DNA from: Deltaproteobacteria bacterium
Lineage (GTDB): Bacteria; Myxococcota_C; UBA6777
Reading direction: 5' to 3'
NCBI GenBank assembly: GCA_002731275.1
Contig: PCBK01000189.1
Coordinates: forward strand, 1 to 64,000
DNA: 64,000 bases
The notes below the pieces were generated by a model that was not told the DNA's origin, did not search any database, and was given only the letters and a program-made list of their open reading frames with translations. This document shows positions 9,252 to 20,000 of the stretch, piece by piece (within the stretch, counting starts at the first letter, position 1; the number at the start of each line of letters is the position of its first letter). The translations under genes and the position numbers were made by a program.

Positions 9252-10139
9252 TCAGACTTTCCAGTTGGAGAGGAAGTCGTGAAGGGTGTTGTACATTTCA
9301 TCGAATGAATCTGCACAAAAGAGAACAGGTTGGTACTGCGTCACATCGTAGGGGAGAGCTTGCATGGCTTCAACATCAAAAGGACGAAGCTCTGCTTTAT
9401 TCATCGCTTCAAGTTCCCCATAGGAAGACAACAAGCCCGCACCATAGGCCTTGACGACGCCCTCTTCACGAAGCACACCAAACTCAACAGTGTACCAATA
9501 AACACGTCCGAGACGTTCGATCTCCTCGTCTGTCTCGGTGCGACTCGCGGCTTCACCGACGAGACGATTAAGCTCAGCAAACTTGGGACTGGCGAGAACG
9601 CCAGCATGCCCAATCAACTCGTGGACGACGTCTGGTTCGGGTGTGTACAATGGTGTCGAATAATGGCGGATATATTGCGTTGAGAGAAACACACCCTGAC
9701 CCAACGTCGACAAAAAGACCTTGGGCTGGACAAGGCCACCAACAGGCTCAAGTCGGAACCCGCTGATTTGCTGAACTTTCTCGGAGACCTCACGGAGCTG
9801 AGGGATGCGCTCTTTGGGGAGATCAAGCGCCGAGACATACGTGAGATACTCGGAGCAGGCATACTTTTGGTGAGCGGGCTGGAGGCCCTCCCAGACAGTC
9901 TGCCAGACTTGGTGCTCTTCTTCGATGTAAGGGGCATCAGGGACAGGTGTGCCGGGTTCGTATTCGACCGCGATTTGTGCGATCTTGTTACGTCGCTCAC
10001 GATACGCGACGTCACGAAATCCGGGGTGGTCAGGGTCTAATTCGACGATCGCTTGGCGGTCGTCACTCATCACAATCGCAGAGTTCGCGGTCGTCGTTGC
10101 CTCGTCGAGAACTTGCGAAGATGTATTTCCGGTGGTCAT
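9252..10139 (-). CDS. phhA: Phenylalanine 4-monooxygenase
   Basis: The protein (295 residues) should hydroxylate phenylalanine to tyrosine with iron, oxygen and a tetrahydropterin. The iron ligands of aromatic amino-acid hydroxylases are visible: His173 and His178 in HELIGHAG and the Glu in YWYTVEFG. The size fits the single-domain bacterial enzymes without the regulatory ACT domain. The ATG at 10139 is chosen because GGAGAAGGA lies four bases upstream and the extra 52 residues of the longer frame look like leader sequence. A pterin carbinolamine dehydratase partner is not in the window. A related tryptophan hydroxylase activity cannot be excluded by eye. Confidence 0.9.
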   Translation of the reverse strand: MTTGNTSSQVLDEATTTANSAIVMSDDRQAIVELDPDHPGFRDVAYRERRNKIAQIAVEYEPGTPVPDAPYIEEEHQVWQTVWEGLQPAHQKYACSEYLTYVSALDLPKERIPQLREVSEKVQQISGFRLEPVGGLVQPKVFLSTLGQGVFLSTQYIRHYSTPLYTPEPDVVHELIGHAGVLASPKFAELNRLVGEAASRTETDEEIERLGRVYWYTVEFGVLREEGVVKAYGAGLLSSYGELEAMNKAELRPFDVEAMQALPYDVTQYQPVLFCADSFDEMYNTLHDFLSNWKV

Positions 10140-10320
10140 TGCGTCCTTCTCCAATGTGTCGGGGGACAAAAGAAGGGGCCCTTGGGTATCCGAACAGCTG
10201 AAAGTTAGGAGGGGGCTTCCTGTGGTTTGTACGTATTCAAAGATTATAGAGGGACCCGAAAGGTGGGTCAAGAGGTGAGCGCCCAACGCACTCATGTCGT
10301 CACATCGATGAGGGCGAGCG

Positions 10321-11601
10321 TTATTGTGAAGGTGGCTCTATGCCTTGAGGAATCGAGCGGCGCCACTCCTGCCGGGTCCACGCGAGCGCATGTGAGGTGT
10401 CCCTCAAACGCTGACTCAACGCCACGATGAGACTCTGCTGGATTTTGAACCCAATATCGGGCTCTTGTCTCAACAACGACATCAACGCATCTCCAGCCAT
10501 CGCGAGACAGCGTGTCGGTTCTCTCGCGATCACAGTCGCTGAACAGGGTTCACGATCAAAGATCCCCATCTCTCCGACATAACTACCCGATTGCAGATTG
10601 GCGATAAGCTCACCTTCGCGGAAGATATCCAACGACCCATCTTCTACGATATACATGTGGGTAGCTGGATCTCCTTCTCTCATCACGACATCACCGGGTC
10701 CAAACTCACGTTGAAGCGTCAACGGCAGTGTCTTGAGGATCTCCGGATAAGTCATAGAAGCAAAGAGCGGATTGCTACGCAGCACATGTACGCCTGTACT
10801 GATCTGTGTATCCTGTCGGACGAAGTCAGCCTCCTCATCTCCCTCGACGGAGACGACGATACCGGTAATGTTATCTTTCCCACCGCGTTGGTTGGCGAGA
10901 TCGATCAGCTGGCGAGGGATGATGGCCAACTCATCTTGGGCGAGATAGTGTCCAAGCTCGTCACCACGAAAGTAGCCATGTAACCCATCGCTACAAAGCA
11001 AGAAGCGATCACCAGCCTGGAGATCGACGAAGAAAAGATCCACCTGTAAACGATCAGCCATACCAACAGCACGTGTGATCACGTTTTTGTAACGCGAAGA
11101 AGCTGCTTCTTCAGGTGTAATCACGCCGCTCTTTAGCTGCTCAACGACGAGAGAGTGATCCTCTGTTGCTTGGTAGACCTGGCCAGTCCTCCAGAGATAA
11201 CAGCGACTATCACCCACATGAATGACCGCAGCGATGTTCTTTAAGGTGACCAACGCACAAAGCGTCGTCCCCATTCGGAAGTCCCCACCTTGTCGCTGCG
11301 CCATACTGAAAATTTGGTACGACAATTCTTGTACGGAGCGATCAAGAAAGTCACGCACATCACGTCGGTATTTCTCGGACGTCCCTGGTGGTGCAAGATC
11401 GGAGAACAGCTCGGGTCGCTCGCGAAGTTTTTGCTGCAACCCTTCTAAAACCATCTTGCTTGCGACTTCTCCGGCCTCATAGCCTCCCATCCCATCTGCA
11501 ACTCCAAAGAGCCCAACAGACGGGTCTACGAGCAGGAAGTCTTCGTTGTGCTTGCGTTTGCGGCCAACATCGGTGTGTGACCAAGCATGGATCTGTAGCA
11601 C
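10321..11601 (-). CDS. PP2C phosphatase fused to a cyclic-nucleotide-binding domain
   Basis: This 426-residue soluble protein joins an N-terminal PP2C (PPM) Ser/Thr phosphatase (about 1-245) to a cNMP-binding domain (about 275-400). Phosphatase metal motifs are present: HNEDFLLVD, ADGMGG, HVGDSRCY, LCSDGLHGY and GKDNITG. The second domain has the beta-roll pattern GDVVMREGDPATHMYIVEDG and a phosphate-binding-cassette-like stretch GEMGIFDREPCSATVIA. The GTG start lies six bases after AAAGGA. The arrangement suggests phosphatase activity gated by cAMP or cGMP, which is inference. It probably opposes Ser/Thr kinases such as the one encoded at 38744-42196. Confidence 0.9.
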   Translation of the reverse strand: MLQIHAWSHTDVGRKRKHNEDFLLVDPSVGLFGVADGMGGYEAGEVASKMVLEGLQQKLRERPELFSDLAPPGTSEKYRRDVRDFLDRSVQELSYQIFSMAQRQGGDFRMGTTLCALVTLKNIAAVIHVGDSRCYLWRTGQVYQATEDHSLVVEQLKSGVITPEEAASSRYKNVITRAVGMADRLQVDLFFVDLQAGDRFLLCSDGLHGYFRGDELGHYLAQDELAIIPRQLIDLANQRGGKDNITGIVVSVEGDEEADFVRQDTQISTGVHVLRSNPLFASMTYPEILKTLPLTLQREFGPGDVVMREGDPATHMYIVEDGSLDIFREGELIANLQSGSYVGEMGIFDREPCSATVIAREPTRCLAMAGDALMSLLRQEPDIGFKIQQSLIVALSQRLRDTSHALAWTRQEWRRSIPQGIEPPSQ

Positions 11602-11779
11602 AGGTCATCCTTTCAAAAAAATGTACAAGAAAATGAGCAAGGTAGAAGATCTAGACGCTCCCCTGCTCTAGCATGACAACATCGCCGCACATGATAGACC
11701 AATCTATACCAAAGGTGCAAGGTCCGCTGAAAGGAGATGCATCAGGTCAAAGAAACATACCTCGAACATTCGGGGAGAT

Positions 11780-13021
11780 TCAGTCAGCCGGCTGTGGATC
11801 GAGATACACGAGAATCGCATCCAACAACTCCATCCCTCTCGGAGTCAGCACCCACCGTTCCTCCTCTACGTCGAGATAACCGCTCTCTTGAAGAGAGGGG
11901 AGCTTCTCCAATGTTTGTGTTGAAAAAGTGAGCCCATACGTCTCGTGAAATGGTTTGTGTTGGAACCCTTCACGCAATCGCAACCCATTGAGCAGCGCAT
12001 CTTTGCAGACGTCTTCAGCTTCGCGTGGGTGCCAGGGTGCAGCGTCAGGTTGACTCGTATACAGAGGAAGGTTACGAGGATTCGCGCGCCGTTCTCCCCA
12101 CGGGCTCAATAACCCAAAAGAATGTGCACCTGGACCCACACCGAGATATTCCCCACCTCGCCAATTGTCCAGATTGTGGCGGGACTCTCTGTTGGGTTTG
12201 GCGTAATTGGAGACCTCATACCACTGCATCCCCCCTTCACACATCAGCTCACGCGCGAGTCTATACATCTCCAAACGGGTTTCCTCTTCTGGTAACACCA
12301 GCTCCCCCTTGCGGACCGCCCTCGTCATCGGCGTGCCAGGCTCCAAAATCAACTCGTAAAGAGACACATGCTCAGGCTCCCACTCCAAAAGCTCCTGTAG
12401 CTCACGCTCCCAACCAGAGAGAGTTTGCTTCGGTCGGCCATAAATCATGTCCAGGTTGATGTTATCAAATCCCGCCTCACGCGCGACATCCACACAGTAA
12501 CGTGCTTGCTCGATATTGTGCTCTCGACCAAGTAGACGAAGTGCGTCTTCATCGAGAGCCTGTAACCCCATCGAGATACGATTGATCCCAAGTGAACGAA
12601 AGGCACGCGCCTTGTCGAGATCAAGCGTGTCAGGGTTGACCTCCAACGTGACCTCACAAGTGTCATCCCAAGAGAACACCTTCTGTATGGCCTCAAAGAT
12701 CTTCTCAAGCTCCGATGGCTTAAGCAAGGAAGGTGTCCCGCCCCCCAAAAAAATCGAGCGCAACGTCCGCGAAGCAAACAAGGACAGTTGGCTCTGCAAT
12801 TCGCTGTCCAACGCATCGAGAAAGGGACGAAATTGTTCATCTCGCTCCCCTACACGAGGCATCGTAAAGAAATCACAGTAATGACATCGTTGTAGACAAA
12901 AAGGAGTGTGGATGTAAAGGCCGAATGGTTGTGTTTGCGCGCTCAAAATGTTGGTGGTCCCTTTATGTGTGGAGAGCCGTTCAGGGCTTATTTCTCCACA
13001 ATGTGACGCGATGCTCACCAT
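11780..13021 (-). CDS. hemW: HemW-like radical SAM heme chaperone
   Basis: This protein is a radical SAM enzyme-fold protein of the HemN/HemW group (413 residues from the longest start). The cluster-binding motif is C42-x3-C46-x2-C49 followed by Asp-Phe, without the extra Cys that marks true coproporphyrinogen dehydrogenase HemN, so HemW is the better call. FLGGGTPS, the SAM-binding Gly motif, and a HemN C-terminal helical region follow. HemW delivers heme to respiratory proteins. The start is uncertain: the ATG at 13021 overlaps the upstream gene by 41 bases and has no clear Shine-Dalgarno, while a TTG at 12946 would avoid the overlap. It is probably co-transcribed with that gene. Confidence 0.85.
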   Translation of the reverse strand: MVSIASHCGEISPERLSTHKGTTNILSAQTQPFGLYIHTPFCLQRCHYCDFFTMPRVGERDEQFRPFLDALDSELQSQLSLFASRTLRSIFLGGGTPSLLKPSELEKIFEAIQKVFSWDDTCEVTLEVNPDTLDLDKARAFRSLGINRISMGLQALDEDALRLLGREHNIEQARYCVDVAREAGFDNINLDMIYGRPKQTLSGWERELQELLEWEPEHVSLYELILEPGTPMTRAVRKGELVLPEEETRLEMYRLARELMCEGGMQWYEVSNYAKPNRESRHNLDNWRGGEYLGVGPGAHSFGLLSPWGERRANPRNLPLYTSQPDAAPWHPREAEDVCKDALLNGLRLREGFQHKPFHETYGLTFSTQTLEKLPSLQESGYLDVEEERWVLTPRGMELLDAILVYLDPQPAD

Positions 13022-14726
13022 AATGCAAGATGATCAGCTTCTCCCCACAATGCACGATCCTGTAAGGCCGCCCTCCCACCGCGATCTGTTGCTGTTCGGA
13101 AACAACACCAGAGAGACGCACCAGACTCAACGTCCCATCGTCACAATTGGTCACCAACACGCGACCGTCGTATAGACATGCGATATCCGTAGGTCGCTTC
13201 CCGACAAGCACCTCCCCCACTTTCTTTACATGAGGCAGAGACCAAAAAGACAGACGCTGAACATCCTGGTGTAAAAAGATCAGTTGTTTGTCCTGGATCA
13301 GCACGCGATGAGAGGGAAAATCCAATGAACACGTTCTGTTCTTGTGTTCACGCAACATATCACGCACCATAAACTCTCGCCCCCCAACCTTGAGCATCAC
13401 AACCCAACGCCCCTGGACATAGGCATCGTCAACATCGGAAGGTAGAGGGATCGTCTTGCAACTGTTGTGTCCATCAAAGACCTCAAGACGATCGACGGGG
13501 GTCGGCGTCGAAGGTGCCATCGCGTGCTCTTGTAGCTCCAACTCCCCCATAGACTGTGGAGCCGGCGAGTTCATAGCAGCGGCCTTCTGATGATGCGCTT
13601 GGTTGTCCATCGTTGCATGGTTCATCAACACCCTTGACTCGTTTGAACCGTAATCCCCAGTCGAATGCATTGCGTTGTCATAGACATACCCATCACGCCC
13701 TCCATATGGATTTGTCGAGTGCAACACGTCTTCAACGGAAGGCATCCCAGCGTTGGTATCGTCATCTTCGAAAGGATCGTCCTCTTTGGGTAGGATGATA
13801 TCGCGCTGTGTTTTATCGAGCCCATGACGTTTGTCTGTGAAGATCATCATATTGGGCTGTTCCCCTTCTCCAAAGTCCCCTTCCTGCTGACCTTTGGGGG
13901 TAAGGTCGACAGTCGCCTTCAGATCTTGTCTCTCCTGCATATCCACTGTTGAGCGGAGGTCAATACGTTGCCTTGAAGAGGCGTCATTTTCGGCAACTTC
14001 GGGCTCGACAACCAGACGCCTTCCAGAGAGTACATCAACTTCCTCCTGGCCTGCGTGGGTGTTGACCTCCATCTCCAGCAGATCGTCAGGGCCAAGATGG
14101 GATGTGTTGTCTTCGAACTTAAGCGCCTCGGCAGTTGCTCTTTGATCGACCGGCTTCACAGACAATTCGGCACCAAGCATTTGCTTGAGCTCACGTAGTC
14201 GTTTTTTGACAAGTGGATAACGAGGGTTGAGGTTGAGGACCTCTTTGTAGATATCGATCGCCTTTGCGATTTCACCCGCAGATGCAGCTTGCTCGGCCTC
14301 ACGTCCAAGCTTCGCTGCGAGGACCAATCCGCCGCTGTGCGTGTCGCTTTGAGGTGGGGTAGGAGTGGAGACTCGCGCGACTTGTTGTCCTGGAAACCGG
14401 GAGGCTTCAAACCAACGTCCACTTTCATGCTCGAAAACAGGTGTATCTGGGCGAATCAGGTTTTTATCAAGGAGTGTTGTGAGCTGCTCATGATTCCCAA
14501 GAGGAAAGTTTTGCCCGACGAGATGGACAGCGATACCACCCTCTCCCCTTGAAGGCGCGAACTCTCTAAGTAGCTGCACGAGCTCTGGTTTCAAACTCGC
14601 AGGCGTCAACGATGGGTCAGAGGGCGCATTTGCGCTCTTTACACCAGAAAGAGGCTGTCCGCACTCTCGACAGAACCGACTACTTGGAATATTTTGCGCA
14701 TGACAAATAGTACACTGCATCGACAC
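12981..14726 (-). CDS. Zinc-ribbon / TPR / propeller-like protein
   Basis: I do not recognise a named family for this 581-residue protein. It begins with a zinc ribbon (CTIC at 5-8 and CREC nearby), followed by a small domain at about 45-115 with GYF-like spacing that ends in RWFEASRFPG. Next come a short TPR-like helical stretch (about 135-180) and a long acidic, low-complexity linker (about 200-420). The C-terminal ~160 residues read as repeated beta strands (VLIQDKQLIFLHQD, DIACLYDGRVLVTNCDDGTLS), suggestive of part of a beta-propeller. This layout is common in Myxococcota cytoplasmic signalling or scaffold proteins. The start is GTG at 14726 or ATG at 14720. The 3' end overlaps hemW. Function unknown. 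Confidence 0.75.
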   Translation of the reverse strand: MSMQCTICHAQNIPSSRFCRECGQPLSGVKSANAPSDPSLTPASLKPELVQLLREFAPSRGEGGIAVHLVGQNFPLGNHEQLTTLLDKNLIRPDTPVFEHESGRWFEASRFPGQQVARVSTPTPPQSDTHSGGLVLAAKLGREAEQAASAGEIAKAIDIYKEVLNLNPRYPLVKKRLRELKQMLGAELSVKPVDQRATAEALKFEDNTSHLGPDDLLEMEVNTHAGQEEVDVLSGRRLVVEPEVAENDASSRQRIDLRSTVDMQERQDLKATVDLTPKGQQEGDFGEGEQPNMMIFTDKRHGLDKTQRDIILPKEDDPFEDDDTNAGMPSVEDVLHSTNPYGGRDGYVYDNAMHSTGDYGSNESRVLMNHATMDNQAHHQKAAAMNSPAPQSMGELELQEHAMAPSTPTPVDRLEVFDGHNSCKTIPLPSDVDDAYVQGRWVVMLKVGGREFMVRDMLREHKNRTCSLDFPSHRVLIQDKQLIFLHQDVQRLSFWSLPHVKKVGEVLVGKRPTDIACLYDGRVLVTNCDDGTLSLVRLSGVVSEQQQIAVGGRPYRIVHCGEKLIILHYGEHRVTLWRNKP

Positions 14727-14954
14727 ACCCGCGCTGGCTACAAACGATTACAAAACAGGTTCGCAAGACAGCCTCTACCATACCACAAAAACAAGTAGAT
14801 GCGAAAACGCACACAGCACCAACAGAGACAAACGTCCAACGCAAGAAGCACCATCCCGCCCAGAGAACAAGAAGAAACCCGTCCAAGAAAATCAGATATA
14901 TGGTAGGATACGCCAACGCCACCACACGCGACAACGCGTAGAGAGGAAAAAAGA

Positions 14955-16982
14955 TTGTCCCACCAAAGAGAGGAAGACATCGAATGGTCAGATTCCCTGG
15001 CCTTTCGCGAGTTTGAGTTAAGCTATCTCGAACAAGCTCGGGTCGTGAACCAAAAAGAGAGCTCACCAGGAGAGAGAGCGATCGTCCGCAAACGTGGGAA
15101 AGAATTGCAAACACATCTCCAAAAGCTCGCGGACTTTGTCCTCGATGCGCTCAGCTCCCTTCGGGATGACTTGCAGTGCTACAGTCAAGGACTACAAGGA
15201 GGCAAGTTACCAGAGAGCCTCTACTGGACGCTCTCAAGACAGTCCCTTGCACCCAAAGAAGACGCCCAGCTCTACTTTCTCCTTCGGGAAGAAGGTGCAG
15301 AGATTGGATTTGGGTTTGCGCTCCGACACGATCAAAGACAACACGAAACGAGAAAACGCTTTACGCACAAACTCAAACGTTTTCATCGCAAAAGTGACCG
15401 CTACCTGGAATCACTTCTACAACATGACTATCGGCTCTGGAGCGGCCCCCACCTGCCCTTTACCACCCCCTCTCAGACCATCGAACAATGGACCCAAAGG
15501 CCCGGTGTGGTCGTCCGACTTATCCCAAGAGACGCCCTCCTCGCGCTTCAGCACGATGTCGCAGGTGTGACAACGCAGATCATCAGCGAATGTATCGGAC
15601 TCTATGGGTTTTTGGATAGAGTGTATACAGATGTTCCACATATCCGCCCCATGACGCTTCCCTCTCCCGACGAGATGTCCAACCTGACCCCAGAAGACGA
15701 CCATCTCCAATCGCGAGACGCCGCACGGGAGTGGAGTGTCGACTTCCTCAACTACGCAAGACATCGCTCCTTTGACTTCCCTGCCGATCTGATCAGGACC
15801 TACTACCTCTCCTTACAAACCAGACCCTTTGTGATCCTGACAGGTGTCGCAGGGACAGGCAAAACAAAGCTCGCACAGATGTTCGCCCACTTTCTCACCA
15901 AAGACGCTGAACAACACACAGGTAACCCACACATCGGCCTGATCCCAGTCAGACCCAACTGGCTCGATCCACACGGACTGCTAGGGTATTACGACACCCT
16001 GACAGCTCACTATCGCAGCACGCCCTTTTTGCAGCTCCTCCTGCGCGCGCACCACGACCCACACAACCCGTACTTCGCCATCCTCGACGAGATGAATCTC
16101 GCACGTGTGGAGTACTACTTTTCCGATTTTTTAAGCGTGATGGAGAGTCGACGTTACGACGCTGAAGGACAACTCATCGACCAAGCCATGTTGCATCTTC
16201 ACGATGAGCCCGATACGATCCGCGTTGTCGATCCATATTACGATCTGCTCTCGCTCCCTCCGACGTTACCTGTCCCTCCCAATCTGTACATCACAGGGAC
16301 CGTGAACATCGACGAGACAACCCATCGACTCAGTCCAAAAGTCCTCGACCGCGCCAACGTCATCGAAGTCAAGAGCCCCTCACCTGCTGCTTTTTTCAGC
16401 CAACTCTACAGACGTTCAACTCACAACTACTCCAACTCCGCACCACGACTCGCACAACAACGCATGGCGTTTATCAGACAAGGTCGCTTCACAGCCCCCT
16501 ACTCTCTCGAACAACTGACCCTTCCTCCGGAGGCCATCGTACAGCTCGCCGCCATCCTCGACGATCTCTTCGCGCTGCTCGAACAACACGGCTTCGCCTT
16601 TGGATTGAGACTCGTCCAAGAGGTGATGGACTTCGCTGAAAACCATCATCGACTCGAACCTCTCGCTGAATCCATCGCCTGGGTCTTTGATCAACAACTA
16701 CTACAAAAAATACTCCCACGCCTTCACGGCTCTAGAAAACGCCTCACCCCACTGCTCTCCAAACTTCTGCTCTTGTGTTGGCCCACCCGAAATGATCCCA
16801 AGCAAAGGAAACAACTCATTACACACCCTGCGCCCCTACAACAAGTCGAACAATACAGACACTTCATGCAATCCAGTCACAAAACACCACGCCCCGATCT
16901 TCCACACTCAGCGAAAAAAATCATTCGGATGCTCGATGAATTGGAGTTGGAGCCTTATATCGATTTTCACTTGCAACGATAG
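14955..16982 (+). CDS. McrB-like AAA+ ATPase, orphan
   Basis: The 675-residue protein carries a McrB-type AAA+ domain. Walker A is GVAGTGKT (297-304). The Walker B region is FAILDEMNLARVEYYFSDFL, and TGTVNIDETTHRLSPKVLDR carries the McrB sensor with the Asn-x-x-Asp pattern. In McrBC these motifs form the GTP-dependent motor of a methyl-dependent restriction enzyme. The N-terminal ~260 residues are helical and beta-mixed with no methyl-DNA-binding domain I can identify. No mcrC nuclease is adjacent; the neighbours are a zinc-ribbon protein (divergent) and a TPR protein (convergent). It may be a restriction remnant, part of a defence system encoded elsewhere, or a chaperone-like motor. The TTG start lies seven bases after AGGA. 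Confidence 0.82.
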   Translation: MSHQREEDIEWSDSLAFREFELSYLEQARVVNQKESSPGERAIVRKRGKELQTHLQKLADFVLDALSSLRDDLQCYSQGLQGGKLPESLYWTLSRQSLAPKEDAQLYFLLREEGAEIGFGFALRHDQRQHETRKRFTHKLKRFHRKSDRYLESLLQHDYRLWSGPHLPFTTPSQTIEQWTQRPGVVVRLIPRDALLALQHDVAGVTTQIISECIGLYGFLDRVYTDVPHIRPMTLPSPDEMSNLTPEDDHLQSRDAAREWSVDFLNYARHRSFDFPADLIRTYYLSLQTRPFVILTGVAGTGKTKLAQMFAHFLTKDAEQHTGNPHIGLIPVRPNWLDPHGLLGYYDTLTAHYRSTPFLQLLLRAHHDPHNPYFAILDEMNLARVEYYFSDFLSVMESRRYDAEGQLIDQAMLHLHDEPDTIRVVDPYYDLLSLPPTLPVPPNLYITGTVNIDETTHRLSPKVLDRANVIEVKSPSPAAFFSQLYRRSTHNYSNSAPRLAQQRMAFIRQGRFTAPYSLEQLTLPPEAIVQLAAILDDLFALLEQHGFAFGLRLVQEVMDFAENHHRLEPLAESIAWVFDQQLLQKILPRLHGSRKRLTPLLSKLLLLCWPTRNDPKQRKQLITHPAPLQQVEQYRHFMQSSHKTPRPDLPHSAKKIIRMLDELELEPYIDFHLQR

Positions 16983-17028
16983 GTTCAGGTCTAGAACAGG
17001 CAGGCAGAGAAGAAGCTGGTTGGTTTGT

Positions 17029-20000
17029 TCACTTCGGTTTTTCGAGATTGTCAATCGCGTCAAACAGTGAAGAGAGCAGATCATCATCCCCACTCCCTCC
17101 ACCCGAGAACATATCCAACGCATCAAGCGAAGGTGAAGAGGGTGCTTTTGGCTCTTCCTCGACCTCGGCGGGGGTCTCTTCAACAGGTGCCGCACTCGCA
17201 GGTGGCGGTGTCGGCGGTGGCAATGTCGCAGGTGGCGGTGTTGGAGCCGGCAACGTCGCAGGCACATCACTCACAGGCGCAACGCTTGCAGGTGGCGGTG
17301 TCGGCGGTGGCAATGTCGAAGGTGGCGGCGTTGGTGGTGGCAGCGTCGCAGGTGGAGGCGTCGGCGGTGGCAATGTCGCAGGTGGAGGCGTCGGCGCAGG
17401 TAACGTCGCGAGCTCTTCATCCGGAGCAGAGGTCGCTTCCTCTGCTTCCTCTTCGGAGACTTCCACAGGCGCTTGTGTCGCCATAACATCCTGCTCGATG
17501 TCCTCGGAGTCGACCTTTTGTTCGGCTTCCTCTGGCTCACGCTCCTCCTCTACCGGCTCGGTCTCAGGGACTGGAGTGGCAAATGGACTGGGAGGAAAAA
17601 AGCCTGTGTCTGGGATGTCCTCGACTTCCTCAGCCTTCTCCTGCCCTCCAAACAAACCATCTGGAATATCGACAACAGCGACACTCTCTTCGAGAGCGGC
17701 TGGTGGTTCTGGTGGACCATCAAGAACATCGCCGCCTGTTTCATCTGCTTCGTCAAGGAAGGCAGGAGCAGGTATGTCATCGACAGGAGCAGGTATGTCT
17801 TCGATAGGAGCAGGTGTGTCTTCGACAGGTTCGTCAGGAACATCGAGAAGTTCGGGTTCCTCAGAGGGTGCCACAGCCTCAGGTGGTGCATCGAGCTCGA
17901 TGGGAGGACCAAAATTGTCCCCACCAAAGACGAGCGGCGAGCTCTCGGCCTTCTCACCACCACCGAGCAGTGAGTCGTACTCATTGGACTCGTTGGAGGC
18001 GACATCATCCTCGAAGAAATCCCGCGTGGGGTTTTGTGTGCGTGCAGTGTGCAACATCTCGTTTTGAGGTGTTGCCTTGAGATCAGCGAATGAAGATGGA
18101 CTATCCACATCGTCGAGAGGATTGACCTGTGAAAGTGTTGGGACCGCTTGCTCCTTGATCAACTCACGGACCTTCTCTGGTGGCAACGCAGGGTTGCTAT
18201 CACCGGAGAGCGGAATCTCGAAGAGGTCGTTGGAGATCGGTTTGAGCGGTGCTTTGTTTGCTGCGGGTTGTGGAGAGACCGCGGAGGTGCTCATCCCTGG
18301 AGGTGCAAACTCACTCACACGTCGATGTTGAGGCAGAATGGCCAGAACCATTTGACACATCGAAGAGGAAGAGAGCGCCTCGATATTTCTCGCGGCCGCC
18401 TCACTCCAAGGAGCCTGTCCAGCATCCACACACGCCTGCCAGAGCGTCATCGCCTGTTCGGTTTCCTGTCGCAGGAAAGCGATGGAGGCCTTGTGAAAAG
18501 AGACTGAGCATGAATCGGGACGAAGGCGTTCAGCTTCTTCAAGTGCGAGGAACGCATACTCCAACTCACCTTGCTCGGAGAGCCAGACGGCTTTCGCGAT
18601 GTAAGCTTCTACAAAATCACTTTGTAGCTCGATGGCACGGTTGACGTGTTCGAGTCTGGCTTCGAGAGTGAGATCTTCGTAGCAGGCATGTGCTTGCTCG
18701 TAAGCATCGAATGCTTCGAACTGAAGATCATCATCTATGACGCGCTTGACGAGTTGAAGTTCTTCGCGAAGGGCATGCAAAGAGGGAAGCAATGAGAGTA
18801 TATCTTCGAGCAACTCGACGGATTTGTCGGCTTCGTCATTGTTGAGTTGTTTGCGCACACATTGATGTGTACACACTTCGAGGAGCTGTCTCCAAGTCTC
18901 TTTTTCCTCTGTGGAGACGCTGTCATCGTCGATCTGCACGAGTGTTTTGAGGTAAGAGAGCGCGCCTGTATAATTGGCCGTCTCGAAGAGCGCGTGTGCG
19001 AGGAGGAAGATCAGGAAGGGTGCGTCGGGGTTGTGTGTGAGTGCGACACGAAAAGACTCAGCAGCTCCATAGTAGTCGCCATTTTGAGCACGATCCAGTC
19101 CAGCTTCGACGTGGGGTCTCTCGGGGTGATTCGAGATGAAATCATCGATGTTTCCGTAGACATCACGGACCCATGGAAACTCAAACAACATCAAGATGCG
19201 CTGAAAAGCGTCCCGCGCGCGGACATATCGCTCGGCAGCAAGAGAGACGCGACCGAGGTTCAGCCATGCATTGACCCAGTAGGGGTTACAACCTACAGCC
19301 CGGCTGAGAAAGCGGATACCAGCTTCGGGTTGTCCACAGTCAAAAAACGCCACCCCAGTATCATGTTGAAGAGCGGCGATAGACATATGTTTGATCGCAA
19401 CGGGTTCGAGTCGTCGTAAGCGCTCATGTGGTTCATCGAGCGCCTGACATTCCTCCAAGAGATGGACGACTTCGGGGTGATCCTTGAGCAGGACAGCATC
19501 TCTCTTTGCGTACAACGTAGAGACGCGCTCTTCGGAGAGAGGAGGTTGGGCGTCTCTCATCTGTCGGAGGGCTTGCTCAGCCTCTTGAAACTCAAGCCTA
19601 CGAATCGCAGATTCGGCCCAATGAATGGAGAAGATCCCGCACTTCGCAAATGTCTTCGCGAGATGGGCGATAGCGGCATGTCGATCGGAGCCCTGCCTTG
19701 GAGTTTGTAGCCAGCGTAAATAGCCGTCGCGCTTAAGGCTTCCGACTTGTAAAGACAACGCAAGCAAGAACTGATCGTCGAAGATCGTCTTTTCTTGTTC
19801 TGGCAATTTGTCGTAGGTGTCAAGGACGAGATCGGACTTCCCCTGACAGAGCCAGGCTTCCATCAATCCCATCCTCGCGCGACGATGTTCTGGATACGTC
19901 TCTAAGATCGCCTGAAAACGGGCCTCGGCTTCATCACCTCGCCCACGCAATAGCGCGCTCTCTCCAAGCGTCAACAGGGTTTGTTTTCCCCCACTCTTTC

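Noticed and set aside
14955..16982. Complete McrBC restriction system
   Set aside because: No McrC or nuclease domain is encoded in the flanking genes.
17198..17407. CRISPR-like array of 30-base repeats
   Set aside because: Units abut without spacers and encode an in-frame peptide repeat.
17048..18067. Gly/Ser-rich plus-strand frame of 339 codons
   Set aside because: It is the complement of the Pro/Glu-rich part of the TPR protein; composition is explained by that repeat.
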